From: an uncultured beta proteobacterium
GTDB taxonomy: Bacteria; Pseudomonadota; Gammaproteobacteria; Burkholderiales; SG8-41
Direction: 5' to 3'
Length of the DNA stretch: 35,155 bases
Assembly (NCBI GenBank): GCA_902825845.1
Contig: CADECM010000066.1
Location: 1-35,155, forward strand
The notes under the pieces are model-generated. The model was not told the origin of the DNA. It saw only the letters and a program-made list of their open reading frames with translations, and made no database searches. The position numbers were made by a program, and so were the translations under genes. Below, piece by piece: positions 1 to 7,898 of this stretch (positions are counted from its first letter, which is position 1; the number at the start of each line of letters is the position of its first letter).

Positions 1-882
1 CCGGTGCGCGTGGTGGTGCCGTTTCCCGCCGGCGGTCCCAACGATCTGGTGGTTCGTCCCACGGCGCAAAAGCTGCACGAGTTGCTCGGCCAGCCGTTCG
101 TGCTCGACTTCCGGCCCGGCGGCAGCGCCATCATCGGCACGGACCATGTTGCGAAGGCGCCGCCCGACGGTTACACGCTGCTCATTCTCTCGGTGACGTT
201 CGTCATCAACACCGCCACCTACGCCAGGCTGCCCTACGATGCGCTGCGCGATTTTGCGCCCATCAGCTCGATTGCCGCCGGCGACATCCTGCTGGTGGTG
301 AACAAGGTGGTGCCGGCACGCACGGTGAAGGCGTTCGTGGCGCTGGCGCGCGCAAACCCCGGCAAACTGACATATGGGTCGTCGGGCATCGGCGGTTCCC
401 TGCATCTGGCGGGCGAACTGTTGTCGCTCGCCGCGGGGATTCGCATGATGCATGTGCCGTACAAGGGCGCCCTGCTGGCGGTCAGCGAGGTGATGGGCGG
501 CCACGTCGACGGCATGTTCCTGGGTGCGTCGTCTGCGGTGCCGCAGGTCAAGGCCGGCAAGGTGCGCGCGCTGGGCGTGGCGAGCCCGCGGCGATCGCGC
601 GCATTGCCGGAAGTGCCGACCTTTGCCGAAGCAGGTTATCCATCCGTCCAAATCGATTCGCGTTTTGGCCTGGCGGCGCCGGCGGGCACGCCGCGCGAGA
701 TCATCACGCGGCTTAACGCGGCAATGGTCAAAGGGCTGGCCGCGCCGGAACTGCGCGAGCGTTACGCGGTCATGGGTATGGAAGCGGTCACCAACACGCC
801 GCAGGAATATTCCGATCTGCTGAAACGTGAAATTGTGCAGTTGCGAAAAGTGGTGGCGGCGGCGAAACTGCCACTGTTATAA
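1..882 (+). CDS. Bug-family (TctC-like) tripartite tricarboxylate transporter substrate-binding protein, 5' partial
   Basis: Periplasmic binding protein of the Bug/TctC family, which captures small carboxylates. The open frame runs to the left edge: the first codons read PVRVVVPFPAGG, the conserved start of the mature protein, so the signal peptide and true start codon lie outside the window. Further family marks, counted from position 4, are a PPDGYTLL segment near residue 55, HVPYKG near 150 and a PEVPTFAEAGYP segment near 202. About 292 residues are visible, against roughly 325 for a full Bug. An alpha/beta-hydrolase follows after 18 bases, probably in one operon. No TctA or TctB gene is nearby. 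Ligand unknown. Confidence 0.93.
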   Translation, partial: PVRVVVPFPAGGPNDLVVRPTAQKLHELLGQPFVLDFRPGGSAIIGTDHVAKAPPDGYTLLILSVTFVINTATYARLPYDALRDFAPISSIAAGDILLVVNKVVPARTVKAFVALARANPGKLTYGSSGIGGSLHLAGELLSLAAGIRMMHVPYKGALLAVSEVMGGHVDGMFLGASSAVPQVKAGKVRALGVASPRRSRALPEVPTFAEAGYPSVQIDSRFGLAAPAGTPREIITRLNAAMVKGLAAPELRERYAVMGMEAVTNTPQEYSDLLKREIVQLRKVVAAAKLPLL

Positions 883-900
883 CGCCAGAACGGAGCGCAC

Positions 901-1746
901 ATGCCCTATATCCAGTCCGACGGCGCGAGCCTGTACTACGAGGAAGCCGGCGCCGGCATTCCGATCGTGTTTGCCCACGAATTCTCCGGCGATTTGTGGA
1001 GTTGGGAAAAGCAGATCCAGCATTTCAGCCGCCGCTATCGCTGCATCGCGTTCAATGCGCGCGGCTATCCGCCCTCGGATGTGCCCAAGCAGCTGTCGCG
1101 CTATTCGCACCGGCACGCGGTGGATGACATCGCGGTGGTGATGCGCCATCTTGGCGTGAGCAAGGCGCACATCATCGGCTGCTCCATGGGCTCGCGCACC
1201 ACGCTGGATTTCGGCCTCGACTATCCGCGCATGGCGCTGTCGCTCACCATGATCGGCATCGGCAGCGGCGGCGATCCGCGGAAAAAGGCCGCGTTCAAGC
1301 GCGACAGCGAGGCGCGCGCGCGCCTGTACGAGCAAGCCGGCCTGGCCGAAGTGCTGAAGGGTCTGCGAACCGCGGCCAATCGCGTGCAACTCAAGCACAA
1401 GAACCCGCGCGCGTGGGAGGATTTCGGCCGGCGCTTCATGCAGCATTCGGCGCAGGGCTGTGCCAACATCATCCGCCGCGTGCAGGGGCGGCGCGTTTCG
1501 CTCTACAGCATGAGCAAGCCGTTGCAGGCACTCAAGGTGCCGTCGCACGTGATTGTCGGCGATGAGGATCAGGGCGCCATCGATTCGGGCCTGTTCATGA
1601 AGCAGGTGAGTCCCGCGGTGCGCCTGTCAGTGGTGCCTTCCACCGGCCACCTGGTAAATCTGGAAGAGCCGGACCTGATGCACCGGCTCACGGAGGATTT
1701 CTTCGCGCTGGTGGAATCGAATCAGTGGCGGCCGCGCGGGCGCTGA
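901..1746 (+). CDS. alpha/beta-fold hydrolase
   Basis: A 281-residue cytoplasmic alpha/beta-hydrolase with no signal peptide. The nucleophile elbow GCSMGS puts the catalytic serine at residue 95. A GDED segment gives a likely acid at Asp223, and STGH gives the histidine at 250, so the triad looks complete. The oxyanion region is FAHEFSG near residue 24. The start is supported by GGAG five bases before the ATG. The gene lies 18 bases after a Bug gene, so a joint role in taking up and hydrolysing an ester, lactone or ring-cleavage product is plausible. That is inference; esterase, enol-lactonase and C-C hydrolase activities cannot be told apart here. Confidence 0.9.
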   Translation: MPYIQSDGASLYYEEAGAGIPIVFAHEFSGDLWSWEKQIQHFSRRYRCIAFNARGYPPSDVPKQLSRYSHRHAVDDIAVVMRHLGVSKAHIIGCSMGSRTTLDFGLDYPRMALSLTMIGIGSGGDPRKKAAFKRDSEARARLYEQAGLAEVLKGLRTAANRVQLKHKNPRAWEDFGRRFMQHSAQGCANIIRRVQGRRVSLYSMSKPLQALKVPSHVIVGDEDQGAIDSGLFMKQVSPAVRLSVVPSTGHLVNLEEPDLMHRLTEDFFALVESNQWRPRGR

Positions 1747-1810
1747 GCACGTGCGGCGCGGCGTGCGCCGGCCCAGCCGCAGGTATCAAGCGTTGCGCGA
1801 GAAAAAATGA

Positions 1811-1830
1811 TTTAAATCAATAAGTTATGA
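1811..1830 (+). repeat. AT-rich interspersed element, copy A
   Basis: Reads TTTAAATCAATAAGTTATGA. This is one of eight related AT-rich elements in the window with rough consensus WTTWAAAAWCAAATASTTAY; the right part is near-palindromic (ATAAGTTAT here). It lies between the hydrolase and the small ORF/VanZ pair. The ATG at 1827 within the element opens the small ORF. A promoter or a protein-binding site is possible; neither is shown. Confidence 0.55.
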
Positions 1831-2021
1831 CGGACATGTGCTTGCGGGGCAAGCGCCGTCAGACGACGGCGGCCTGGCACTGGCCGCGCGAGGATCACTT
1901 TCCGGGCGAGTAGCTGAATATCGCCGAGCAATGTTCCTTGCAGGACGCGAAGACGGCGCCGCGAAAGCACTGGTTCTACGAGGTAACAGTCTTGGCGTCA
2001 CCGCGCATCCGATGGCAATGA
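1827..2021 (+). pseudogene. small ORF interrupted by an in-frame TAG, just before the VanZ-like gene
   Basis: From the ATG at 1827 a frame with mostly G or C third positions reads 28 codons to TAG at 1911-1913, then continues without another stop for 35 codons to TGA at 2019-2021. The residues look protein-like (WHWPREDHFPGE before the stop, HWFYEV after it). The alternative frame that extends the VanZ gene upstream has much weaker third-position GC bias over the same bases. The final TGA overlaps the VanZ ATG in an ATGA arrangement. It is not recognised as any family. It could be a gene of about 64 codons broken by one nonsense change, the remnant of something longer, or chance. Confidence 0.35.
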
Positions 2022-3349
2022 CCGGCGATACGGCCTGCGTGCGCGTGCGGCTGGCGCCGCTGGCGGTCGCGATCATCGTTTTCGGCACCGCCATTCCCGT
2101 CGAGCTGCGCGCGCCGGTGGCGTGGTCGTTGCAGGCCGATCCACGCGACGTGCTCGTCAACGTCCTGCTCTACATGCCACTCGGCCTTTGTCTTTCGAAA
2201 CGCTCCATTGCGGCGAGCGCCTCGATTGGCGTCGTGTTGTCGACGTTGATCGAGATCCTCCAAATGAGCTATTTCGGCCGTCATGGCGCGCTCTTCGACG
2301 TCGTCGCGAACGTGCTTGGCGTTTACGCCGGCATGATCGCGGGGCGCTGGCTGGATCGCAGGCATCGCGGCCGTCTCGCGGGCGTTGATGTTGGCCGGCG
2401 CGTGGCACTGCTGGCCATCGTGGCCGCGGTAGCGCTCGGCGTCGCCTGGCAGCGGCCGGCAACGTCGCATCGCATCGCCGGGTGGGACGCGCGCTATGAC
2501 GTGCTGCTGGGCAACGAGCGGACTTTGGACCGGCCGTGGCGCGGCACGATTTCATCATTGGCCCTGATACCAGGGCGGGACATCGGTGCGCCCCCGACGG
2601 TCGCATCCTCCGGGTTGCCCGATGAGCACTTGCCCGCCGGCGCCTTCGTGCTGGCCGAGCCGGTGTCGTTCGACGGTGCCGGCGTCAAGCGCCTGCTGCC
2701 CGAAGTGTCACGGCGTTTCATGGCATCGGCCGTGCATCACGATGCTTTTGCCATTGTCACGACGATCGTCCCGGCGGACGTGGCGCAAGACGGACCGGCG
2801 CGGATCGTGAGTTATTCGTTCGATCCATACCATCGCAACTTCGACCTCGGTCAGGCGGGAAGTCGCCTGGTGTTCCGGGTCCGCACAACCGCGACCGGAC
2901 CGAACGGCGCATACCCGCGCGCAGAGACTCCCGCTGTACTGGCGCAGGGCCGCGCGGCGACGATCGTCGCGTCATTTGACGGCGCGGTGTCGCGTATCCA
3001 TGTCGACGGGCGGGCCCATGGCCGGGCCAACCTCGCCGCCGCAGACTGCGCCATCCCCACGCTGTGCGACACGGACCTGCCACTCGCGGCAGTTCTGTTC
3101 GGTTACCTGGCCGCCATCGCGGCGGTCGGATTCGGCCGGCCACGCTCGCGCAGTCACGGGATTCTTCTCGTTGCCGCGGCATCGCTGGCTGCCGCTGCGC
3201 TGCTGCGCGTCCTTGATGTCGGCGGTGGTGTGCTGCTCCACGGCTGGGGCGCCCCGCTGTTCGCCGTGCTCGGCGCGGCGCTGCTCCTGTGCGACATGCG
3301 CGCTTGCGCGGCGCGATGCCGGCCCTCCGCGATTACCCGGCACGGCTGA
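2018..3349 (+). CDS. VanZ-like membrane protein fused to a jellyroll-like domain
   Basis: About 443 residues. Residues 35-115 resemble VanZ: DVLVNVLLYMPLGLCLS, then a helix with IEILQ, then FDVVANVLGVYAG, the usual N, PLG, E..Q and D..N..G marks. A further membrane helix lies near 128-143. Residues about 150-340 are non-membrane beta-rich sequence with RIHVDG and FDGAVS segments like a LamG/concanavalin-type jellyroll, and three membrane helices follow near 355-373, 381-398 and 410-426. The frame is open from a GTG at 1838, but ATG 2018 is chosen because it forms an ATGA overlap with the preceding small ORF and leaves a short N-terminus before the first helix; ATG 2012 is possible. VanZ gives low-level teicoplanin resistance in enterococci, but most family members have no known role. 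The jellyroll call is by eye. Confidence 0.72.
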   Translation: MTGDTACVRVRLAPLAVAIIVFGTAIPVELRAPVAWSLQADPRDVLVNVLLYMPLGLCLSKRSIAASASIGVVLSTLIEILQMSYFGRHGALFDVVANVLGVYAGMIAGRWLDRRHRGRLAGVDVGRRVALLAIVAAVALGVAWQRPATSHRIAGWDARYDVLLGNERTLDRPWRGTISSLALIPGRDIGAPPTVASSGLPDEHLPAGAFVLAEPVSFDGAGVKRLLPEVSRRFMASAVHHDAFAIVTTIVPADVAQDGPARIVSYSFDPYHRNFDLGQAGSRLVFRVRTTATGPNGAYPRAETPAVLAQGRAATIVASFDGAVSRIHVDGRAHGRANLAAADCAIPTLCDTDLPLAAVLFGYLAAIAAVGFGRPRSRSHGILLVAAASLAAAALLRVLDVGGGVLLHGWGAPLFAVLGAALLLCDMRACAARCRPSAITRHG

Positions 3350-3606
3350 TGTTCATGCGGCCCAGGCCGCGCAACGGGCATGGCGGTGTTGTGCCTGCTT
3401 CTGTTCCGGGCCGGCGACCTGACGTCAAGGGAAAAGGCCGAGTGCCGCGGCCACACACGGCAACAGGCGCGCGCTTGCCCGCGGACATACAGCAAGCCGC
3501 CGTGTGATCGGCATTGGCGTAAAATTTCGTAATAGACGCCCGACGCGCCGCACAGCAAGCGCGTTGTGGCGGCGCGCGTGTATCGTTTTTTACCATTGGA
3601 AAAACC

Positions 3607-4476
3607 ATGAATCTATTTCATTTTTTTGCGCGCCCGCTGATCGCGGGGCTGGCGTGTTTGGTGTGCGCGCACGGCGCCGCGCAGGCGCAAACCAGGGATG
3701 TCGATCGCACCGGGGGACCCTATGTGCCCACGCCGCAGGTGGTGGTGGATCAGATGTTGCGCTTTGGCCGCGTCAACGCATCCGACTTCGTGATGGATCT
3801 CGGATCAGGCGACGGCGTCATCGTGCTCACCGCGGCGCGCCAGATGAAGGCCTCGGGCATGGGGCTGGAAATCGATCCCGATCTGGTGAAACAGTCGAAC
3901 GAGTCGGCGCGCAAGTACGGCGTCAGCGACCGGGTGAGCTTCCAGGCGATGGACGTGTTCAAGGCGGATTTGTCGCGCGCCACCGTGGTCACCTTGTATT
4001 TGCTGCCCGCCATGATGGCGAATCTGCGCGGTAAGATTTTCAGCGAATTGCGTCCCGGCGCGCGCGTGGTCTCGCATGATTATCATTTTGGCGAGTGGCA
4101 GGAGGATGAGCGCATCACGTTCGACGCGCCGGAAAAGGAAGCCATCAACGGCATTCCCAGTGCGACGCTGTACCTGTGGATCATTCCGGCGAAGGTCAGC
4201 GGGCGCTGGCGCATTCAGGTGGATGGCTCGGCGCATCAGCAAGCTGTCGAATTCACACAGCATTTCCATACCGTTAAGGGCAATCTGCTCAATGCCAAGG
4301 GCGCGAACCTGACCGACATTTCGGTGAAAGGCGAAGACATCACGTTTGCGATCTGGAATGGTTCGACGCGCCATCATTACCGCGGCAAGGTTCGGGGCGG
4401 GAGCATGAGCGGCACGGTCAACCTGGATGGCCGCGAAGCGCGCTGGCAGGCGCAGCGCGCTTCGAATCCCATGTAA
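3607..4476 (+). CDS. exported SAM-dependent methyltransferase-like protein
   Basis: 289 residues. The first 28 look like a cleavable signal peptide (hydrophobic LIAGLACLVCA core, then AQAQ). A class I methyltransferase core follows: PYVPTP at 38-43, motif I DLGSGDG at 64-70, acidic end of beta 2 in GLEID near 86-90 and a DVFKAD segment near 117. The PYVPTP plus DLGSGDG pattern recalls the FAM173/ATPSCKMT lysine-methyltransferase type. Residues about 195-289 form a beta-rich tail not expected in that type. A SAM enzyme outside the cytoplasm is odd, since SAM is not known to be available there; the signal could instead be a membrane anchor, or the enzyme may bind another ligand. A weak ribosome site precedes the ATG. 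Confidence 0.8.
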   Translation: MNLFHFFARPLIAGLACLVCAHGAAQAQTRDVDRTGGPYVPTPQVVVDQMLRFGRVNASDFVMDLGSGDGVIVLTAARQMKASGMGLEIDPDLVKQSNESARKYGVSDRVSFQAMDVFKADLSRATVVTLYLLPAMMANLRGKIFSELRPGARVVSHDYHFGEWQEDERITFDAPEKEAINGIPSATLYLWIIPAKVSGRWRIQVDGSAHQQAVEFTQHFHTVKGNLLNAKGANLTDISVKGEDITFAIWNGSTRHHYRGKVRGGSMSGTVNLDGREARWQAQRASNPM

Positions 4477-4509
4477 AAAAAACAGGCGTCTTTTCAGAAG
4501 GGCGGTATG

Positions 4510-4537
4510 TCTGCCGGGAGGTCTGGACCTCGGCAGA
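4510..4537 (+). terminator. hairpin after the methyltransferase gene
   Basis: An inverted repeat pairs TCTGCC and GAGGTC with GACCTC and GGCAGA, with a two-base bulge and a two-base loop, 33 bases after the methyltransferase stop. There is no run of T after it, so a terminator role is only possible. Confidence 0.3.
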
Positions 4538-4621
4538 GGCGGTGATGGCGTCACCTGCGGCTTGCGGCGGCAGATTCGGCAGCGCCATAATCCCACCGAG
4601 CGCGTGCGAAAGCACCACCGT

Positions 4622-4783
4622 ACGCTGCGTGATCTTGCCCCGGTGAGTTCAATCGCCGCCGGCGACATCCATCGGATGGTGAGCAAGTTGGTGCCGACCT
4701 TCACCGCAGCGGTTTATCCGGCAGTCCGCCTCGATTCGCGCTACGGTCTGGCGGCGTTCGCGGCCGGGCTCGCCAGGAATTGA
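4622..4783 (+). pseudogene. remnant of a Bug-family binding-protein gene with an internal deletion
   Basis: The codons read LRDLAPVSSIAAGDI, then KLVP joined to TFTAAVYPAV, then DSRYGLAAFA. These match two separate parts of the Bug gene at 1-882: LRDFAPISSIAAGDI and KVVP (bases 244-315) and VPTFAEAGYPSV with DSRFGLAAPA (bases 613-690). The 101 codons between are missing. The breakpoints in the intact copy are both GTGCCG (310-315 and 613-618), so a deletion between short direct repeats explains the join. Similarity stops before the TGA at 4781-4783, and no 5' part is recognised in 4477-4621. The last 43 bases overlap, antisense, the 3' end of the next hydrolase gene. Confidence 0.75.
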
Positions 4784-5601
4784 TCGACGATCGCCACAAA
4801 CTGTTGTGGATTATCGTCGCTGGGATAGTGCCCCAACCCCGGCAGGCTGACGACTTTTGCCTGCGGCAGTACGTGCTGAATTTCCAGTTGCGTGTGTGGC
4901 GGCAGCGTGCTGCTGACACCGCCAACGATATAGAGGATCGGCGCCCTGATCTTGCGCACGGTGCCCCACAATTCGGTCGGTACAAAGCCCTTGAGTATTG
5001 CCGGGTCGCGCTTCCACACAATGCGCCCGTCCTCGCGGCGCCGTGAGCCCGCTTGCGCGATATTGCGCACGATGGCGTCTGCGGCGCGCGGATTTTCGAT
5101 TTTGACTTGCACCAGCATCTCGTCCATCGTGGCCCAGCCGTTGGCTTCCTTTTCCATGCGGGCCCCGCGACGGTTACTCACCGTGGGCGGCCGCTCCGGT
5201 CCCACGTCTTCAACCACGACCGCCGACACGCGGTCCGGGTGCAGGCCCGCGATCATTTGTGCGACACGGCCGCCGGTGGAGGCGCCCCACAACACGAGAT
5301 TGCGCAAATGCAATTGTTCGATCACCGCTTCGATGTCTGCGGTGTAATCCTCGACGGTGTACGCGCCTTCCGCATGCCACGCCGAATCGCCGTGGCCGCG
5401 CATGTCAATTGCGTGGACGTGATAATTCCTGGCGAAATGCGGCGCGACGTGATCAAACCCGTGTGCCGTGCGCGCGATGCCGTGCAGCAGAACCATCGGC
5501 GGGCTGGCGACGCTGCCCCACTCGACGTAATGCATGCGCAATCCGTTCACAGTGATAAATTTGTCCTGGGGTTGCCCAGCCACCGTTTCCTCAGCCGCCA
5601 T
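4741..5601 (-). CDS. alpha/beta-fold hydrolase
   Basis: 286 residues from the ATG at 5601, chosen because GGAG lies seven bases upstream; ATG 5613 is possible. The frame is open to 5847, but that extension runs through a dispersed intergenic repeat. It starts near a beta strand (FITVNGLRMHYVEWG), with oxyanion motif LLHGIAR, GHGDSAW, nucleophile elbow WGASTGGR and a late GLGHYPSDDNP segment with the catalytic histidine. This layout fits the haloalkane dehalogenase/epoxide hydrolase-like part of the superfamily, but the substrate is unknown. The last codons (LASPAANAARP) are read antisense through a Bug remnant, so the native C-terminus may have been altered. It has no co-directional partner nearby. 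Confidence 0.88.
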   Translation of the reverse strand: MAAEETVAGQPQDKFITVNGLRMHYVEWGSVASPPMVLLHGIARTAHGFDHVAPHFARNYHVHAIDMRGHGDSAWHAEGAYTVEDYTADIEAVIEQLHLRNLVLWGASTGGRVAQMIAGLHPDRVSAVVVEDVGPERPPTVSNRRGARMEKEANGWATMDEMLVQVKIENPRAADAIVRNIAQAGSRRREDGRIVWKRDPAILKGFVPTELWGTVRKIRAPILYIVGGVSSTLPPHTQLEIQHVLPQAKVVSLPGLGHYPSDDNPQQFVAIVDQFLASPAANAARP

Positions 5602-5699
5602 GGGTGTCTCCATCCGTTGTTTTAAATATTGCGCAGCCGTATGTCCGATCTGCACACAACCGTGAGCGCACGATAGCACTGAGGAGCGAGGTTTCGAAA

Positions 5700-5800
5700 C
5701 ACCAACCGACATGCGCTCCCATGCTGCGTTCCGCTGCAATCGGGCGTAAGGGATACCCGCTTTTGCTGGCGTGACGGTTGCGGATTCCCCCTCAAGCCCC
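5700..5800. repeat. degenerate dispersed intergenic repeat (TPAKAGIP type)
   Basis: On the minus strand this stretch translates as VTPAKAGIPYARLQ, a signature often produced when proteobacterial dispersed repeats containing an ATTCCCGC/GCGGGAAT hairpin are read through. Here the hairpin is degraded (plus strand GGGATACCCGC, then TTTTGCTGGCGTGACGG). It argues that the upstream extension of the neighbouring hydrolase frame is not coding. Limits are approximate. Confidence 0.45.
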
Positions 5801-5845
5801 GTTGGCTGTGTCGCGGCAATGCGGCGCACACGAAGCCAAAAAAAC

Positions 5846-5865
5846 ATTTAAAAATAGATGGTTAT
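5846..5865 (+). repeat. AT-rich interspersed element, copy B
   Basis: Reads ATTTAAAAATAGATGGTTAT and continues AT-rich to about 5872. It lies in the 394-base gap between the hydrolase start (5601) and the end of the DUF364 gene (5996), both minus strand. Of the eight copies it is the most divergent in its centre. In the rest of the gap (5873-5995) nothing was seen. Confidence 0.45.
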
Positions 5866-5995
5866 AATATTGTCGCTTGATGCCAACCTGACGTTCGGTT
5901 GCACTGGAATGCCACTGCCCGAATTCTGCCCGACGCGCGAGGTTGCATGCCGCACCGTTGTGGCCAGGCCCGCGACGGCACAGGGCCGCTGAAAT

Positions 5996-6766
5996 TTAAC
6001 CCGACGCCGGTCCCGGGCCGGCTTCCGAACGTGAATCGCGGCCGATGGTCGCGTAGCGTCCGTAAGGCTTGAGCGCGGACACCGCGGCGCCCTCGGTCAC
6101 GGCTCCGGCAAGATTGTCGAGATCGCGCGCCACGAACCCGGACAGCGCATCCACGCCCAGATCGAACAGCACCGGCGCCAGCGGCGTGCTGGGCCCGATG
6201 ATGAGGACGAAGGCGTTCTGGCAGAGCGGCAGTATGCCTGCGAGGGAGCCATTGACAATGGTCGAGGCGGTGATGGCGACAAATTCGGCTCGCGGCAGCA
6301 GTTTCGGCAGCGCCGATTCCGGGTGTTCGCCGGGGCGCGGCTCGCGTTCGACCACCGCAATGCCCGGGTAGCGTGCCGCGAGGCCGGGAAAGCGTCCGAT
6401 CACGACCGTGCGCTCGCCGCGATTTTCGATCCGGTCGAGACCGTTTGCGGCGTCCGCCACGATGTCATAACGGTTCCAATGGGCGTTCACTGCCGCAACC
6501 GCGATGGCGTGCTCGAATACGTTATCGGATTGCCATAGCGCGGCGAGCTTGGCGAGCGGCTGCCCCGCGTAAGTGCCCGGCCGCGGCAGACTGCGGCAGC
6601 CGGCAGTGCCGCGTGCCGGCGTCTGGGCCATTCCAGCGCCGTCCGGGCCGACCACCAGTGTCCAGTTCAGGCCGACAATGACGCGGCTGGCAATGCCCTT
6701 AACACCGGCGGACAGGGCGTGGTAAAGATCTTGCGTGGCAAGGGCTTGCACCGTATGGCCGGACAA
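5996..6766 (-). CDS. DUF4213/DUF364 domain protein (putative heavy-metal chelation family)
   Basis: About 256 residues. The N-terminal part (QDLYHALSAGVKGIASRVIVGLNWTLV, broken here at 20 for brevity only in other entries) fits DUF4213. Confidence 0.
   Translation of the reverse strand: MSGHTVQALATQDLYHALSAGVKGIASRVIVGLNWTLVVGPDGAGMAQTPARGTAGCRSLPRPGTYAGQPLAKLAALWQSDNVFEHAIAVAAVNAHWNRYDIVADAANGLDRIENRGERTVVIGRFPGLAARYPGIAVVEREPRPGEHPESALPKLLPRAEFVAITASTIVNGSLAGILPLCQNAFVLIIGPSTPLAPVLFDLGVDALSGFVARDLDNLAGAVTEGAAVSALKPYGRYATIGRDSRSEAGPGPASG
5996..6766 (-). CDS. DUF4213/DUF364 domain protein
   Basis: About 256 residues. The N-terminal part, with SRVIVGLNWTLVV, fits DUF4213. The C-terminal part fits DUF364, with ITASTIVNGSL, IIGPSTPLAPVLFDLGVDAL and SGFVARD. 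The family has a Rossmann-like fold and has been proposed to chelate heavy metals; no reaction is established. The frame opens with TTG at 6793, but AAAGGAG on the minus strand lies eight bases before a TTG at 6766, so that start is preferred. No ATG is available near the N-terminus. It is divergent from the prenyltransferase gene, with about 180 bases between starts. No metal transporter or cofactor gene lies nearby to suggest a substrate. Confidence 0.8.
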   Translation of the reverse strand: MSGHTVQALATQDLYHALSAGVKGIASRVIVGLNWTLVVGPDGAGMAQTPARGTAGCRSLPRPGTYAGQPLAKLAALWQSDNVFEHAIAVAAVNAHWNRYDIVADAANGLDRIENRGERTVVIGRFPGLAARYPGIAVVEREPRPGEHPESALPKLLPRAEFVAITASTIVNGSLAGILPLCQNAFVLIIGPSTPLAPVLFDLGVDALSGFVARDLDNLAGAVTEGAAVSALKPYGRYATIGRDSRSEAGPGPASG

Positions 6767-6950
6767 CGCGCTCACTCCTTTATCTCGCGACAATTCGAAA
6801 ACAATACCGGTGGTCGCGATGCATGCACTTGATATGCATCAATCGGGATTCGGGTTGATCGATCTATTGTGCACCCGGTGGCAGTTTTCGCTTTTGCGCA
6901 ACCCGGTGCGGTTTCATGATGTTACTGATGTCAGCAAGGATACGCACGAG

Positions 6951-7892
6951 ATGCCCGCCGAGCCGACGCTAACGGCGTTACCTCATCCTTTCCGGCGATA
7001 TTTTCTGGCGACCCGCCCGGCCTTTTTGAGCGTGACGCTGTTCGCGGCACTGATCGGTCTCGCCACCGCGCAAGCCTCAGATCGCGCGATCGGCGTGCTC
7101 GCCGCTGTGGTGACGGTGGTGTTCGCGCTGGTGGCGCACGCGGGCATCAACGTGCTGAACGATTACTACGATGCCTTGAACGGCACTGACGACGTCAATA
7201 CCGAGCGCGTGTATCCATTTACCGGCGGCAGCCGCTTTATTCAGAACGGCGTTCTGACGCGTGGCGAGATGGCATGCTTTGGCGCGGTACTCATGATTAC
7301 GGTGATGGCAGCCGGGCTGTGGCTGACCGCGGTATCGGCAAGCGGTCTGATTCTGATTGGTCTCGCAGGCTTGTTCATCGGCTGGGCGTATTCCGCGCCG
7401 CCGCTGAAACTCAACAGTCGCGGCTGGGGCGAGGCGTGCGTGTGGGCGGGTTTTGCGCTGATCGCGGTCGGTGCGGATTATGTGCAGCGTGGACGGTTTG
7501 CCGCTGCGCCGCTGATTGCCGTGACGAGTTATGCGCTGCTGGTAACCAATGTGCTGTTCATCAACCAGTTTCCCGACCGCAAGGCCGATGAAGCGGCGGG
7601 CAAGCATCACTGGGTGGTGCGGCTCGGCCCGCAGCGTGCGCGTTGGGGGTATGCCCTGATGGCCATCGCGGCGTACGCCTGGCTGATCGCGGCCGTGTGG
7701 GCGCGCGCGCTGCCCGTGTCTGCGTTGGCGGCGTTGCTGCCAGCCGTGCTTTCACTGCGCGCTGCGCGCGATGTCTTGCGTTATTGCGCGACGCCGCGCG
7801 CGCTGGCGCCTGCCATCCGGCTGACGATAGCTGCCGCGGGGTTGCATGGGATGTTGTTGGCGGGGACCATAGCGGTCCCACGCCCCGGATAA
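6951..7892 (+). CDS. UbiA-family prenyltransferase (MenA-like)
   Basis: 313 residues from ATG 6951, which has AAGGA ten bases upstream; the frame is open from 6735 but the family similarity starts after 6951. It is an integral membrane protein with about eight hydrophobic helices. The first aspartate motif is NVLNDYYDALNGTDD (Asn70, Asp71, Asp74) and the second is DRKADEAAGK (Asp209, Asp213), the two Mg-diphosphate binding sites of the family. The downstream VRLG is typical of MenA-like members, which join a polyprenyl chain to dihydroxynaphthoate. No menaquinone or ubiquinone pathway gene is adjacent, so the acceptor is unknown. Confidence 0.88.
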   Translation: MPAEPTLTALPHPFRRYFLATRPAFLSVTLFAALIGLATAQASDRAIGVLAAVVTVVFALVAHAGINVLNDYYDALNGTDDVNTERVYPFTGGSRFIQNGVLTRGEMACFGAVLMITVMAAGLWLTAVSASGLILIGLAGLFIGWAYSAPPLKLNSRGWGEACVWAGFALIAVGADYVQRGRFAAAPLIAVTSYALLVTNVLFINQFPDRKADEAAGKHHWVVRLGPQRARWGYALMAIAAYAWLIAAVWARALPVSALAALLPAVLSLRAARDVLRYCATPRALAPAIRLTIAAAGLHGMLLAGTIAVPRPG

Positions 7893-7898
7893 AAACAT

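Noticed and set aside
5602..5847. N-terminal extension of the minus-strand hydrolase frame
   Set aside because: It runs through a TPAKAGIP-type dispersed repeat and AT-rich copy B, while ATG 5601 has a good ribosome site.
5996..6793. DUF364 start at TTG 6793, and the duplicate zero-confidence feature row for this gene
   Set aside because: TTG 6766 has the better ribosome site. The first of the two rows for this gene is a drafting error and should be ignored; the second row holds the annotation.
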